Counted from the first letter of the stretch, positions 16,608 to 25,047 are shown. The stretch: 64,000 nt of DNA from UMGS1590 sp963558655 (GCA_963558655.1 CAUWHJ010000009.1:1-64000), one strand, 5' to 3'. The notes: a model not told the origin generated them from the letters alone. Numbers and translations: made by a program.

Positions 16608-17692
16608 CAATCTACATTAATCCAACATTGATCTTCTTCTAAAGCTATGGAAAAAATACGCCCATTATCCATCGGATCTTTGCTTTGATGAAATTTAAAC
16701 AACATTCTTCCATCAGCAAGCTGCCCTAAAATTTCAACTTTCCCCTTTGGCGTAGACATACAGTATCGAAACGCTTTTCCTTGCCCATTTTGCATTGATT
16801 TAGCAGCTTCAACAATTTGCACACCTCGCGCTAACGGCACCTGAAATCGCGTTTTAACGCCACGCACAGGCCGACATTGAAACACATAATAAGGAAGGAT
16901 TCCGATGCTTGTCAATTTCTGCAACAAAGTTCCTAAAACATACGGATCATCATTTACACCTCTTAGCAAAACCGTTTGATTGCGAACAACAATCCCCATC
17001 TCGCGAAAAACACGCACGCAGGCACTAGCCTCTTCTGTTATCTCATGCGGGTGATTAAACTGTGTAATGAGAAAAATTTGTTTTTTCACTGCATATTTTC
17101 TAAACAGCGTTTGTAGGGATTCATCTTCTAAAACACGTTGCGGAAAAACAACAGGAATACGCGAACCCACTTTAATAAAATCGAGTTGTTCCATTGATGT
17201 AAATGCATCCAAATAACACTCTAACATCTCATGCGATAACATCAATGCATCTCCGCCAGTAATCAAAACATTGTTCACTTCTGGATGATTTTTTATGTAA
17301 CGCACTGTATCTTGAAAATTTTTGTTGATCTCATCTTCCGTAGCTCCCACCATACGCTTACGAAAACAATGGCGACAATACATCGCACAATGATTGGTGG
17401 AAAGAATGAGCACCGTTTGAGAATACTTATGTTGTAATCCAAGCGCCACTGTATTATCCGATTCGCCACTAGTGTCCCTTTCACCGGAAACATCCAGTTC
17501 ACCTTCATCAGGAATACACATCTTTCGTATTGGATCTTTCGGATCAGAAGGGTCAATCAATGACAGATAATAATCAGGAACAGCCATCGGATATTTCTCA
17601 GCGACCTGCGCCAGCGTTACAGTTTCTTCCGTTGATAAACCCAAATAGTTACAAATATCATCAACGTTGGTAAAAATGTTGTTTTCACTCAT
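16607..17692 (-). CDS. KamA-family radical SAM protein (lysine 2,3-aminomutase-like)
   Basis: The 361-residue protein has the radical-SAM cluster motif CxxxCxxC in STNHCAMYCRHCFRKR, followed by NVLITGGDALM, typical of the KamA family. Classical lysine 2,3-aminomutases are about 50 residues longer and have a glycine-rich PLP-lysine loop (GGGGK). Here the corresponding region reads MSTPKGKVEILG, so the PLP lysine may be in PKGK and the substrate may differ. It could be a lysine/glutamate mutase-like enzyme or an EF-P-modifying EpmB relative. The start at 17692 has an AGGAAGG site. An 18-bp palindrome (17776-17793) overlaps its likely promoter. Confidence 0.8.
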   Translation of the reverse strand: MSENNIFTNVDDICNYLGLSTEETVTLAQVAEKYPMAVPDYYLSLIDPSDPKDPIRKMCIPDEGELDVSGERDTSGESDNTVALGLQHKYSQTVLILSTNHCAMYCRHCFRKRMVGATEDEINKNFQDTVRYIKNHPEVNNVLITGGDALMLSHEMLECYLDAFTSMEQLDFIKVGSRIPVVFPQRVLEDESLQTLFRKYAVKKQIFLITQFNHPHEITEEASACVRVFREMGIVVRNQTVLLRGVNDDPYVLGTLLQKLTSIGILPYYVFQCRPVRGVKTRFQVPLARGVQIVEAAKSMQNGQGKAFRYCMSTPKGKVEILGQLADGRMLFKFHQSKDPMDNGRIFSIALEEDQCWINVD

Positions 17693-17748
17693 AACAGTTC
17701 GCCTTCCTTTAATTAATGTTATCAAATTCAACCAAAACTTTTCCTATT

Positions 17749-17793
17749 ATTATATCACAAATATGTTTAATTTATTTAACAAAAATGTGTTAA
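17749..17793 (-). promoter_or_regulatory. promoter and operator-like palindrome upstream of the KamA-family gene
   Basis: A minus-strand TATAAT (17754-17749) is preceded by the palindrome TTAACA-AAAATG-TGTTAA (17776-17793), which covers the -35 position. The half-site order is opposite to that of Rex sites (TGTTAA first), so Rex is unlikely. The regulator is unknown. Confidence 0.5.
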
Positions 17794-17852
17794 TATCCGA
17801 AATTTTCCTTAAATTTGCAAATTGCTTAACAAGCTCTAAGTAAACTGCCTCT

Positions 17853-17897
17853 AAAAAACTAAATGCCACCAGCAAACATACAGTGCTGACGGCATTT
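17853..17897 (-). terminator. terminator after asd
   Basis: In the minus-strand sense a 13-bp stem (17885-17897 with 17861-17873, two G-U pairs) is followed by a T-rich tail. It ends the dapB-asd transcript. Confidence 0.75.
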
Positions 17898-17910
17898 AAT
17901 ACATATACAA

Positions 17911-18921
17911 TTAAATCCAATCGTTTTCAAGCAAGAGTTCTGCAATCTGAACAGCGTTAGCAGCTGCGCCTTTACGAATCTGATCAAAGCAAACCCAGAG
18001 CGCAAGGCCATTTTCAACATTAAGGTCGTTGCGAATGCGGCCAACGTAAATGTCATCAGTATCAGCGGTATCAACCGGCATTGGATAGACATTGTTATGT
18101 GGGTCGTCCTGCACAATGATGCGTGGTGCTGCTTCAAGCAGTTCACGAGCTTCGTTTGCTGAAATTGGCGTTTCCGTTTCAATGTAGATAGATTCTGCAT
18201 GGCTACGGAATACTGGCACACGCACGGCGGTTGGAGTAATCTTAATGTCGTAGTCGTTGAGGATTTTATGGGTTTCGTGGACGAGCTTCATCTCTTCCTT
18301 CGTATAGTCTTCTTCCTGCCATACGTCAATGTGTGGAATCAAATTAAAGGCAATCTGATGCTGAAAGGCATCCGGATAGATCGGTTCGCCATCAAGCACC
18401 TGACGTGCCTGTTCGCTAAGTTCTGTAATGCCCGCCTTGCCTGCACCTGATACAGCCTGATAGGTGCTAACAACGATACGATCAATGCGGCTCTTTTTGT
18501 AAAGTGGATACAGAGCGCCGACCATAAGAATGGTGGAGCAATTTGGGTTAGCAATGAGCCCTTGATGATTCTTTGCCGCTTCGCCATTCACCTCAGGAAT
18601 AATCAAGGGCACATCATCTTCAAGACGGAAGGTGGAACTATTGTCGATGACGACGACACCTTTGCTTTGCGCCAAACGGCCAAATTCGCGGCTGGCCGGT
18701 CCACCAGCAAAAAGCGCAAGGTCAACACCGTCAAAAGAATCAGCAGTGGTTTCTTCTACAACGTAATCTTTTCCCTGAAAATTGATAATCTTGCCAGCGC
18801 TGTTTTTTGTAGCCAAGAGTTTCAACCCTGCATATGGGAAGTTATGTTCATCCATCACTTTAAGAAGTTCCTGCCCAACAGCACCCGTAGCACCAACAAT
18901 AGCAACATTTAATTTTTTCAT
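17911..18921 (-). CDS. asd: aspartate-semialdehyde dehydrogenase
   Basis: Asd makes aspartate semialdehyde from aspartyl phosphate, the branch point to DAP/lysine, threonine and methionine. The 336-residue protein has an N-terminal Rossmann loop (VAIVGATGAVGQELL), the catalytic cysteine in NPNCST and a C-terminal catalytic histidine region (RVPVFRSHAESI). It lies 17 bp after dapB and shares its lysine-riboswitch leader, so lysine should repress both. AAGGAGAG precedes the ATG. Confidence 0.97.
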   Translation of the reverse strand: MKKLNVAIVGATGAVGQELLKVMDEHNFPYAGLKLLATKNSAGKIINFQGKDYVVEETTADSFDGVDLALFAGGPASREFGRLAQSKGVVVIDNSSTFRLEDDVPLIIPEVNGEAAKNHQGLIANPNCSTILMVGALYPLYKKSRIDRIVVSTYQAVSGAGKAGITELSEQARQVLDGEPIYPDAFQHQIAFNLIPHIDVWQEEDYTKEEMKLVHETHKILNDYDIKITPTAVRVPVFRSHAESIYIETETPISANEARELLEAAPRIIVQDDPHNNVYPMPVDTADTDDIYVGRIRNDLNVENGLALWVCFDQIRKGAAANAVQIAELLLENDWI

Positions 18922-18938
18922 AAAAAATTCTCTCCTTT

Positions 18939-19733
18939 TTAATCTTCAAACATAATGGTATCAAGTCCTTCAACCAAGCCAACGTGTCCCTCTACACGTT
19001 TGGTCGCAAAGACAATCCCTGGCATAAAGGATTCTCGATTGATGGAATCGTGGCGAATGGTCAAAGTTTGCCCCAGTCCACCAAAAATTACTTCCTGATG
19101 GGCATTGTAGCCTGGCAGGCGCACACTATGAATGTGCATTCCCTCCACATTAGCACCACGTGCGCCAGCAAGAGTTTCCACTTCGCCAACAAGCCCCTGT
19201 TCATGCGCTTCACGCACCTTCGCAATGCGTTGCGCCGTGGTCACCGCAGTGCCTGATGGTGCATCTTTTTTTTGGTCATGATGCAGCTCGATAATTTCAA
19301 CTTCTGGCATAAACTTGGCAGCTTCTTCTGCAAAACGCATCATTAACACCGCACCGATGGCAAAGTTCGCCGCATAGAAGAAACATTTTCCTTGTGCTGC
19401 AGCTTCTTCTCCCCATTTTTCAAGTTCTTCATGCGTAAGGCCAGTGGTTCCGCTAACAAGATGAACGCCATGACTCAATACAACACTGGCATTTTGACGA
19501 AAAGCATCAGCATTGGTGAAATCAATAACCACATCCACTTTGTTAGCTGCAAGCGCAGCGTCTAAATCCGCTGTGATAGGAATTTCTTTATCTTCTACAC
19601 AAATGCTCGTTGGTGCATCAACCAAACCCACACCAAAAACAACTTCTGTCTGAGGGTCATTGGCCACCGCCTTCAAAATTTCACGTCCCATTTTTCCGGT
19701 TGCTCCAACAACACCTACGCGAATGATTTCCAT
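18939..19733 (-). CDS. dapB: 4-hydroxy-tetrahydrodipicolinate reductase
   Basis: DapB reduces the dihydrodipicolinate precursor in the diaminopimelate/lysine pathway with NAD(P)H. The 264-residue product has VGVVGATGKMGREI (nucleotide-binding loop), VIDFTNADAF, the active-site ELHHDQKKDAPSGTA signature and the C-terminal HDS segment. The start at 19733 has AAGGAGG eight bases upstream; the longer reading frame would begin ahead of that site. It is the first gene behind an L-box leader and terminator. Confidence 0.97.
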   Translation of the reverse strand: MEIIRVGVVGATGKMGREILKAVANDPQTEVVFGVGLVDAPTSICVEDKEIPITADLDAALAANKVDVVIDFTNADAFRQNASVVLSHGVHLVSGTTGLTHEELEKWGEEAAAQGKCFFYAANFAIGAVLMMRFAEEAAKFMPEVEIIELHHDQKKDAPSGTAVTTAQRIAKVREAHEQGLVGEVETLAGARGANVEGMHIHSVRLPGYNAHQEVIFGGLGQTLTIRHDSINRESFMPGIVFATKRVEGHVGLVEGLDTIMFED

Positions 19734-19780
19734 TACATTTTCCTCCTTATGGATTAGCACTATTCACCAAAGAAGTCTTT

Positions 19781-19813
19781 ACAAAAAAGCCACAGGCCAA
19801 TATCGACCTGTGG
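19781..19813 (-). terminator. riboswitch expression-platform terminator of dapB-asd
   Basis: The CCACAGG/CCTGTGG stem (19813-19807 with 19796-19790, plus two inner pairs) followed by a CTTTTTT tail lies between the lysine aptamer and dapB. It is the expected terminator that forms when lysine is bound. Confidence 0.85.
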
Positions 19814-19836
19814 ATATGCAAATATCTGAAAAAACG

Positions 19837-20019
19837 CTAAGCATACAGCACAACGACAGTTACCACCGCCGACAGCCCTAAACCTATTGAGTTCAGATCC
19901 AGCTTGTCGCAAAAAAAGTTACGCCAAACTTCGGCGAATACGCCTGCTGGGCGACATCTTCAACGCTTTTTCATCTCCATCGCTCATTCTTCGTACTCGC
20001 GCCTCTGCATTGCCTTAGA
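19837..20019 (-). ncRNA. lysine riboswitch (L box)
   Basis: The minus strand carries the conserved blocks of the lysine aptamer in order: AGAGGCGCGAGTAC near 20005-19992, GTCGCC..., TTCGCCGAAG near 19942-19933, AAGCTGGATCTGA, and GGCTGTCGGC...AACTGTCGTTGTGCTG near 19880-19845. The outer strands (CTAAG near 20018 and CTTAG near 19838) can pair as P1. A terminator follows, then dapB-asd, both lysine-pathway genes. Aptamer limits are approximate. Confidence 0.93.
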
Positions 20020-20039
20020 CAAATCATTGGTCCTGCTTT

Positions 20040-20068
20040 ACGGTATCACAGTCGCGGACAATTGTCAA
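20040..20068 (-). promoter_or_regulatory. promoter of the L-box-dapB-asd operon
   Basis: Minus-strand TTGACA (20068-20063), 17-bp spacer and TACCGT (20045-20040). The start site would be near 20033, just ahead of the aptamer. Confidence 0.7.
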
Positions 20069-20099
20069 CCAATTAACGACAATTTCCTTGTGAAATAAT

Positions 20100-20840
20100 T
20101 TATCGCGCTTTGTTGATAAAATCAACAACTTCTGCCAACGCACTATCTGTCACAACATGGCCAGCATCATTGATAACAACTTGCCGCACATGAGGAAACT
20201 GCCATTGTTCACAAAATGCAGCATTCATGATTGCCGGCATAATCTGATCCAAATTACCGTTTGTAAGCAATACTGGCGTTGTCAGATTGTGCGCTTGCCA
20301 ATAAGACGGATTAACCCCCTCTAATTCCTTCAACAACGCCTGAGCATCTGCACGCTTGAGCAATGCGGGCACCAGATTGTCTCCACCATAAATATATTGC
20401 ATCATTCTATCAAAAGCAGACCAATTTGCAGAGCTATTTATTGCTACCACACCGTTAAGTGCTGAATGCGTCTTTGCTACTGCGCCAAGAACAATCAATC
20501 CGCCTAAAGAATGGCCTACAAGAAAATGTGGTCTATTAGCAAGAAAAACAGCTTCTTGCAGCTGAGCACATTCATGAATACTCTGCACCCACACTCGTAA
20601 AAAATCAACAACACTTAGCGAATCTTCATAAGCCAACGTACCACGTACACCATGACCACTAATCTCCGGAACAATGACGCGATAGCCAAATCCTGCCAAA
20701 AGCTGTCCGCGAAAACACTGTTTTGTCGCATTAGACCCCCAGCCATGATACAAAAGCACATCAACATCAGTCTCTCTGTCCCGTTCTGCAATCTCGTAAC
20801 ACGGAATACCAGCATAGGTCATTTTTTCAATTGCCAGCAT
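20100..20840 (-). CDS. alpha/beta-hydrolase fold protein
   Basis: The 246-residue cytoplasmic protein has the fold's order: an oxyanion-hole segment LLYHGWGSN, the nucleophile elbow GHSLGG (Ser), a strand VLLTNGNLDQIMP with the probable catalytic Asp, and a late His in NDAGHVVTD. The full triad is present, so it should be an active esterase, lipase or peptidase-like enzyme. The substrate cannot be told from sequence. The ATG at 20840 has AGAGG six bases upstream and lies 12 bp after the trmL stop, so it is likely cotranscribed with trmL. Confidence 0.85.
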   Translation of the reverse strand: MLAIEKMTYAGIPCYEIAERDRETDVDVLLYHGWGSNATKQCFRGQLLAGFGYRVIVPEISGHGVRGTLAYEDSLSVVDFLRVWVQSIHECAQLQEAVFLANRPHFLVGHSLGGLIVLGAVAKTHSALNGVVAINSSANWSAFDRMMQYIYGGDNLVPALLKRADAQALLKELEGVNPSYWQAHNLTTPVLLTNGNLDQIMPAIMNAAFCEQWQFPHVRQVVINDAGHVVTDSALAEVVDFINKAR

Positions 20841-20852
20841 CACACACCTCTT

Positions 20853-21320
20853 TTAGCACAAGCCAGGATAGCCAAGCTGACGCTCAGCTTCCATCAATGT
20901 AATACCCACGCTCGTTGCCAAATTAAAGCAACGCGCTTCTTCGTTGGGAACCATCGGAATACGAAAACGATTTTCTCCAAAAAACGCATGAACATCATCT
21001 GGTACGCCAGCATCTTCACGACCAAAAACAATGTAATCGCCATCATGAAACTGAAACTCAGAATGTGCTTTTTCTGCATGGCTTGTTAGGAGCACCATGC
21101 GTCCATTAGCATTTTTTTCAAGAAATTCATCCCAACTTTCGTAGCACACAATATCAGTTTGATGCCAATAAGTCAAACCCGCACGCCGCAACTTAGCTTC
21201 ATCAATACGAAATCCCATTGGCCCCACCAAATGTAAGCGTGACCCGGTTACAAAACACGAACGAGCCACATTTCCTGTATTTTGCGGAATACGTGGTTGA
21301 TACAAAACAATATTTAACAA
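20853..21320 (-). CDS. trmL: tRNA (cytidine/uridine-34 2'-O)-methyltransferase TrmL
   Basis: TrmL is a SPOUT-class enzyme that methylates the wobble ribose of tRNA-Leu isoacceptors. The 155-residue product begins LNIVLYQPRIPQNTGNVARSC and contains the knot motifs YIVFGREDAGVP and RIPMVPNEEARCFNLATSVGI, the family signature. No ATG fits. A TTG at 21320 with GAGGGG six bases upstream gives exactly the family length, so I chose it. The start is close to the divergent sirtuin gene. Confidence 0.93.
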   Translation of the reverse strand: MLNIVLYQPRIPQNTGNVARSCFVTGSRLHLVGPMGFRIDEAKLRRAGLTYWHQTDIVCYESWDEFLEKNANGRMVLLTSHAEKAHSEFQFHDGDYIVFGREDAGVPDDVHAFFGENRFRIPMVPNEEARCFNLATSVGITLMEAERQLGYPGLC

Positions 21321-21401
21321 AACGAACCCCTCTCTTCTACAAAATCTCTCGTGCAAACACCTCGCACCTGCGTTACAATAAAGGTAAGAGGTGAATAAAC
21401 T

Positions 21402-22109
21402 ATGAATGAACAATTAAAACACATTATTGCCGATTCTTCACATATTGTATTCTTTGGCGGTGCCGGTGTCTCCACCGAAAGCGGTATCCCAGACTTTCGC
21501 AGTAAAGATGGGCTCTACCACCAGAAAGGCTTCAAATACGACCCTGAAACAATGCTCAGTCGCAGTTTTTTCGATACGCATACCGAAGAATTTTTCGAGT
21601 TCTACCGCACAAAAATGATCGCCCCAAATAACGGGCCAAGTGCCGTTCATTACAAGCTCGCTGAAATGGAACAAGAAGGTAAACTCAGTGCCATTATCAC
21701 TCAAAATATTGATGGCCTGCACCAACTTGCCGGCAGCCAAAAAGTCTACGAACTTCACGGCTCAGTCATGCGTAACTACTGTATGACCTGCGGCAAATTC
21801 TACGATCTCGACTTTATCCGAAACAGCACCGGAGTTCCACGATGTCTTGATGATAATAGCATCGTTAAACCTGACGTTGTCCTTTATGAAGAAACGCTTG
21901 ATGATAATGTTCTCGGCGGTGCGCTCCAAACCATTCAGCAAGCCGACTGTCTCATCATTGCCGGCACATCGCTGGCTGTCTACCCCGCTGCCGGGCTCAT
22001 TTACTATTTCAAGGGTAAGCACCTTGTCGTCATCAATCGCGATGCCACACCACAGGACGCCAACGCAGAACTCGTTATTCACGACCGCATCAGCACCGCT
22101 TTATTATAG
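21402..22109 (+). CDS. cobB: NAD-dependent protein deacylase (sirtuin), altered zinc site
   Basis: The 235-residue protein has the complete sirtuin NAD site: GAGVSTESGIPDFR (residues 20-33), TQNIDGLH (101-107), catalytic His119 in ELHG, KPDVVLYEE and GTSLAVYPA. The structural zinc site normally has four Cys. Here Cys127 and Cys130 (CMTC) and Cys148 are present, but the position three residues on is Asp151 (CLDD). AGAGGTG precedes the ATG. It is divergent from trmL and ends at a long hairpin. Confidence 0.92.
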   Translation: MNEQLKHIIADSSHIVFFGGAGVSTESGIPDFRSKDGLYHQKGFKYDPETMLSRSFFDTHTEEFFEFYRTKMIAPNNGPSAVHYKLAEMEQEGKLSAIITQNIDGLHQLAGSQKVYELHGSVMRNYCMTCGKFYDLDFIRNSTGVPRCLDDNSIVKPDVVLYEETLDDNVLGGALQTIQQADCLIIAGTSLAVYPAAGLIYYFKGKHLVVINRDATPQDANAELVIHDRISTALL

Positions 22110-22130
22110 CAGATTTTTCTGCTTATGCAA

Positions 22131-22171
22131 AAGCACCCTGAACGCCGAAATTTCCAGCGTTCAGGGTGCTT
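22131..22171. terminator. 15-bp hairpin after the sirtuin gene
   Basis: A perfect 15-bp stem (22131-22145 with 22157-22171) lies 22 bases after the sirtuin stop. The T run is interrupted, so it may be bidirectional or act with the second hairpin at 22338-22360. Confidence 0.75.
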
Positions 22172-22337
22172 CATTTATTTTATCACAGATTTTCAGATAA
22201 ATGTAATGGTAAAACTGTTATCGTCTATGCGCGAAATAATGGGCATTAGCAAACACAGCAAATCACCTATAATCAAAGCAAAAAATATTGCCATCATTCA
22301 ATCGGCTTATCCGCGAGTATTACTCAATCATAGCAAA

Positions 22338-22360
22338 ACCCACCTGCCAGGCAGGTGGGT
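22338..22360 (-). terminator. GC-rich hairpin after pyrG
   Basis: A nearly continuous palindrome with arms CCCACCTGCC (22339-22348) and GGCAGGTGGG (22350-22359) lies 16 bases beyond the pyrG stop. In the minus-strand sense it is followed by TTTT. Between 22172 and 22337 I see no gene. Confidence 0.7.
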
Positions 22361-22375
22361 GGTTGAATAGACAAC

Positions 22376-23983
22376 TTATTTCGTTTCACTATAAGCCTTT
22401 GCTGCACCAATAAAGCCTTTGAAAATACTTTGTGGGCGGTTTGGACGAGAAACAAATTCCGGATGGAATTGGCTGGCAATAAAGAATGGATGTTCTGGCA
22501 GCTCGATGATCTCCACCAACTTACCATCTGGAGAAAGCCCAGAGAAAACCATACCATGATTGGTAAAGACTTCACGGAAATCATTATTAAACTCATAACG
22601 ATGACGATGGCGTTCGCCAACTTCTTCACAATCATAAAGTTCACGCGCCAATGTCCCATTAACCAAACGGCAAGGATATTGTCCAAGACGCTGGGTGCCC
22701 CCCATATTTTCAATATCCTTTTGGTCAATCATCAGGTCAATAATGTTATGTGGCGTTTGTTTGTCAAATTCAGCCGAGTTTGCATCTTGCCAGCCGATTA
22801 CGTGACGTGCAAATTCAACAGCAGCCATCTGCATCCCCAGACAGATCCCCATGAATGGCACCTTGTTTTCGCGTGCATACTGAATAGCAAGAATTTTACC
22901 CTCAATACCACGCTCCCCAAAACCACCAGGAACAAGAACACCATCTACTTCAGAAAGCATCTCCGCCACATTGTCTGGCGTAACAGCTTCTGCGTCTACC
23001 CAATCAATATTGATTTCAACATCGTGATGGAAACCAGCATGACTTAAAGATTCCACCACAGAAAGATACGCATCATGTAGTTGCACATACTTACCAACCA
23101 AAGCAATACGTACGCTCTGCTTAATACCCGCAATGCGTTCAACCATGGCAGCCCATTCTGTCATGTCGGCAGGACGTGCTTCCAATTTTAACTTGCGGCA
23201 TACAATATCATCCATATTCTGCGCCTGCAAGTTCAGAGGAACGCGATAAAGAATATCGGCATCACGAGATTCAATAATAGCTTCCGGCTCAACATCGCAG
23301 AACAACGCTAATTTATCGCGCATACTTTCGCTCATTGCTTTTTCAGTACGAACAACAAGAATATCTGGCTGAATCCCCATGCCGCGCAATTCTTTTACGC
23401 TATGCTGCGTTGGCTTGGTTTTCATTTCACCGGCAGCGTGTAAATATGGAATCAGCGTTGTATGAACATAGAGCACATTATCTGCACCAACATCGCTCTT
23501 CATTTGACGAATAGCTTCAATAAACGGCGTGGATTCAATGTCACCAACAGTTCCGCCAACTTCAGTAATAACAATTTCAGCATCAGAGGTTTCGCCGGCA
23601 CGACGAATTTTTTCTTTGAGCATATCGGTGATATGTGGAATCACCTGCACGGTAGCCCCCAGATAATCGCCACGACGTTCTTTACGAATAACTTCAGAAT
23701 ATACCTTACCCGTTGTCACGTTAGAATATTTGTTAAGGTTAATGTCAATAAAGCGTTCATAATGTCCCAAATCGAGATCGGTTTCAGTACCATCTTCAGT
23801 AACAAACACTTCACCATGCTGATATGGACTCATCGTCCCTGGGTCAACGTTGATATATGGATCGAATTTCTGAATTGTAATTTTATACCCCTTGTTTTTC
23901 AGCAAACGGCCCAAAGATGCAGCAACGATCCCCTTACCAATCGAAGAAACAACGCCACCAGTCACAAAAATATATTTTGTCAT
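22376..23983 (-). CDS. pyrG: CTP synthase
   Basis: PyrG aminates UTP to CTP using glutamine. The 535-residue protein has the synthase domain (TKYIFVTGGVVSSIGKG, DPYINVDPGTMSPYQHGEVFV, EVGGTVGDIES) and a class I glutamine amidotransferase domain with the nucleophile loop PFMGICLGMQ and the late HPEF His-Glu pair. Length is normal. A ribosome site AAGGAGG precedes the ATG. Upstream is a promoter starting at GGGC and a terminator hairpin, the arrangement of the CTP-responsive Bacillus pyrG attenuator. Confidence 0.98.
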   Translation of the reverse strand: MTKYIFVTGGVVSSIGKGIVAASLGRLLKNKGYKITIQKFDPYINVDPGTMSPYQHGEVFVTEDGTETDLDLGHYERFIDINLNKYSNVTTGKVYSEVIRKERRGDYLGATVQVIPHITDMLKEKIRRAGETSDAEIVITEVGGTVGDIESTPFIEAIRQMKSDVGADNVLYVHTTLIPYLHAAGEMKTKPTQHSVKELRGMGIQPDILVVRTEKAMSESMRDKLALFCDVEPEAIIESRDADILYRVPLNLQAQNMDDIVCRKLKLEARPADMTEWAAMVERIAGIKQSVRIALVGKYVQLHDAYLSVVESLSHAGFHHDVEINIDWVDAEAVTPDNVAEMLSEVDGVLVPGGFGERGIEGKILAIQYARENKVPFMGICLGMQMAAVEFARHVIGWQDANSAEFDKQTPHNIIDLMIDQKDIENMGGTQRLGQYPCRLVNGTLARELYDCEEVGERHRHRYEFNNDFREVFTNHGMVFSGLSPDGKLVEIIELPEHPFFIASQFHPEFVSRPNRPQSIFKGFIGAAKAYSETK

Positions 23984-24007
23984 AAAGTTCCTCCTTGATA
24001 AAATAAT

Positions 24008-24110
24008 AAAAAAAATCCCTATTCCTATGAATAGGGACGCGTGTACAAATAGTAGCCCTCTTTACAAGGGTGCCCTATTAAATAATACAGAGAAAAAGTC
24101 TCTTAGTCAA
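24008..24110 (-). promoter_or_regulatory. pyrG promoter and reiterative-transcription attenuator
   Basis: Minus strand: TTGACT (24110-24105), 17-bp spacer, TATTAT (24087-24082), then a start at the G of GGGC (24075) seven bases on. About 38 bases later a terminator stem TCCCTATTC/GAATAGGGA (24037-24016) is followed by eight T. In Bacillus pyrG, low CTP makes polymerase add extra G at a GGGC start, and the poly-G tail pairs with the C/U-rich terminator strand. Both elements are present here; the mechanism is inferred. Confidence 0.75.
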
Positions 24111-24119
24111 GAAAAACGA

Positions 24120-24761
24120 TCAATCAACAACCAGAAAATCAATAGCTAAGCAAACAACTTTGCCATCTTTATAACCCCAATAAGCCGGATAAGCTGTTTC
24201 CGGACTTCCGCCAACCATAGCAAAAACATTGACCTCAATCCCAGGCAGCTTAGCATTAGCCACACCGCCATTCGCAAAATAAGTAGCACCGATTTGTTTT
24301 TCGATATCTGCCAATACTTCGCCGGATTCATCAAGGTGTTCTAACAACCAGCCCACTGTTTGTTCTGCACAAATGCACACATTACCACTTTCCGTTGAAA
24401 CGCCATAATACCCATCGTCAGGGATGTCCGCTTCATTAACTTCCGACGGTAAACACATACGCCATTCATTTGGTATAGCTTCATCGCTCTCATCAAAACG
24501 TACAAGAAAGCCTGCTACCTTCACTTCATCATGAGGTTCAAGATGCGCTGTAAAAACGGACACTGGAAATTTCCCATTTGGAATGTCCTCGCTTAAAACA
24601 ACGCCGTAATTGATGGCATAAGGATCAGCCAATACCAAGCGTCCTTTGGTGATGACAAGCACGCCTTGCGGCTCATTCACAATAAAATGACTTTCCGTTT
24701 GTCCCTCATAATGCATCTTTCCAGAAAACATAAAGTCAAGAAACTTTTCATTGATGTACAT
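24120..24761 (-). CDS. DUF4241 domain protein
   Basis: The 213-residue soluble protein resembles the DUF4241 family: an N-terminal GxLxxxDPY-type segment (KGRLVLADPYAIN), a central GNVCICAEQTVGWLL stretch and a C-terminal SPETAYPAYWGYKDGKVVCLAIDFLV motif with the typical YPxYWGYD-like signature. The function is unknown; some relatives occur in toxin-immunity loci, but no toxin gene is visible here. The start at 24761 has AAGGA eight bases upstream. It follows the secG terminator and ends next to the pyrG promoter. Confidence 0.75.
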   Translation of the reverse strand: MYINEKFLDFMFSGKMHYEGQTESHFIVNEPQGVLVITKGRLVLADPYAINYGVVLSEDIPNGKFPVSVFTAHLEPHDEVKVAGFLVRFDESDEAIPNEWRMCLPSEVNEADIPDDGYYGVSTESGNVCICAEQTVGWLLEHLDESGEVLADIEKQIGATYFANGGVANAKLPGIEVNVFAMVGGSPETAYPAYWGYKDGKVVCLAIDFLVVD

Positions 24762-24778
24762 AAGTCGATTCCTTCCCA

Positions 24779-24811
24779 TAAAAAAACGATGCATCCCGAA
24801 GTATGCATCGT
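24779..24811 (-). terminator. terminator after secG
   Basis: A 9-bp ACGATGCAT/ATGCATCGT stem (24786-24794 with 24803-24811) followed by TTTTTTT in the minus-strand sense. It ends the glycolytic-secG transcript. Confidence 0.85.
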
Positions 24812-24819
24812 GTCATATT

Positions 24820-25047
24820 TTAACCCAACAACATGGTCAGTACAAAAGACAAAATCATGAATAACAAAGCAAACACTGCAGAAAACTTTGCCAATTGATC
24901 ATCAAGACCTTTTTTGCCTAAGAATGTTTCTGCACCGCCACTGATGGAGCCAGATAAACCAGCGCTACGTCCGGACTGCAGCAAGACAGTAGCAATGACG
25001 CCAAGACAGCAGATGATTTGCAAAATCTGCAAAACGGTATGCAACAT
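24820..25047 (-). CDS. secG: preprotein translocase subunit SecG
   Basis: SecG assists SecYE during protein export. The 75-residue product has two membrane helices (about residues 5-23 and 54-73) separated by the typical Gly/Ser-rich loop LLQSGRSAGLSGSISGGAETFLGKKG. AAGGAGG precedes the ATG. It sits 84 bp after eno, an arrangement common in Bacillota, and is followed by a terminator. Confidence 0.95.
   Translation of the reverse strand: MLHTVLQILQIICCLGVIATVLLQSGRSAGLSGSISGGAETFLGKKGLDDQLAKFSAVFALLFMILSFVLTMLLG

Noticed and set aside
17776..17793. Rex operator
   Set aside because: The half-sites are in the opposite order (TTAACA first) to Rex sites, so it is kept only as an unassigned palindrome.
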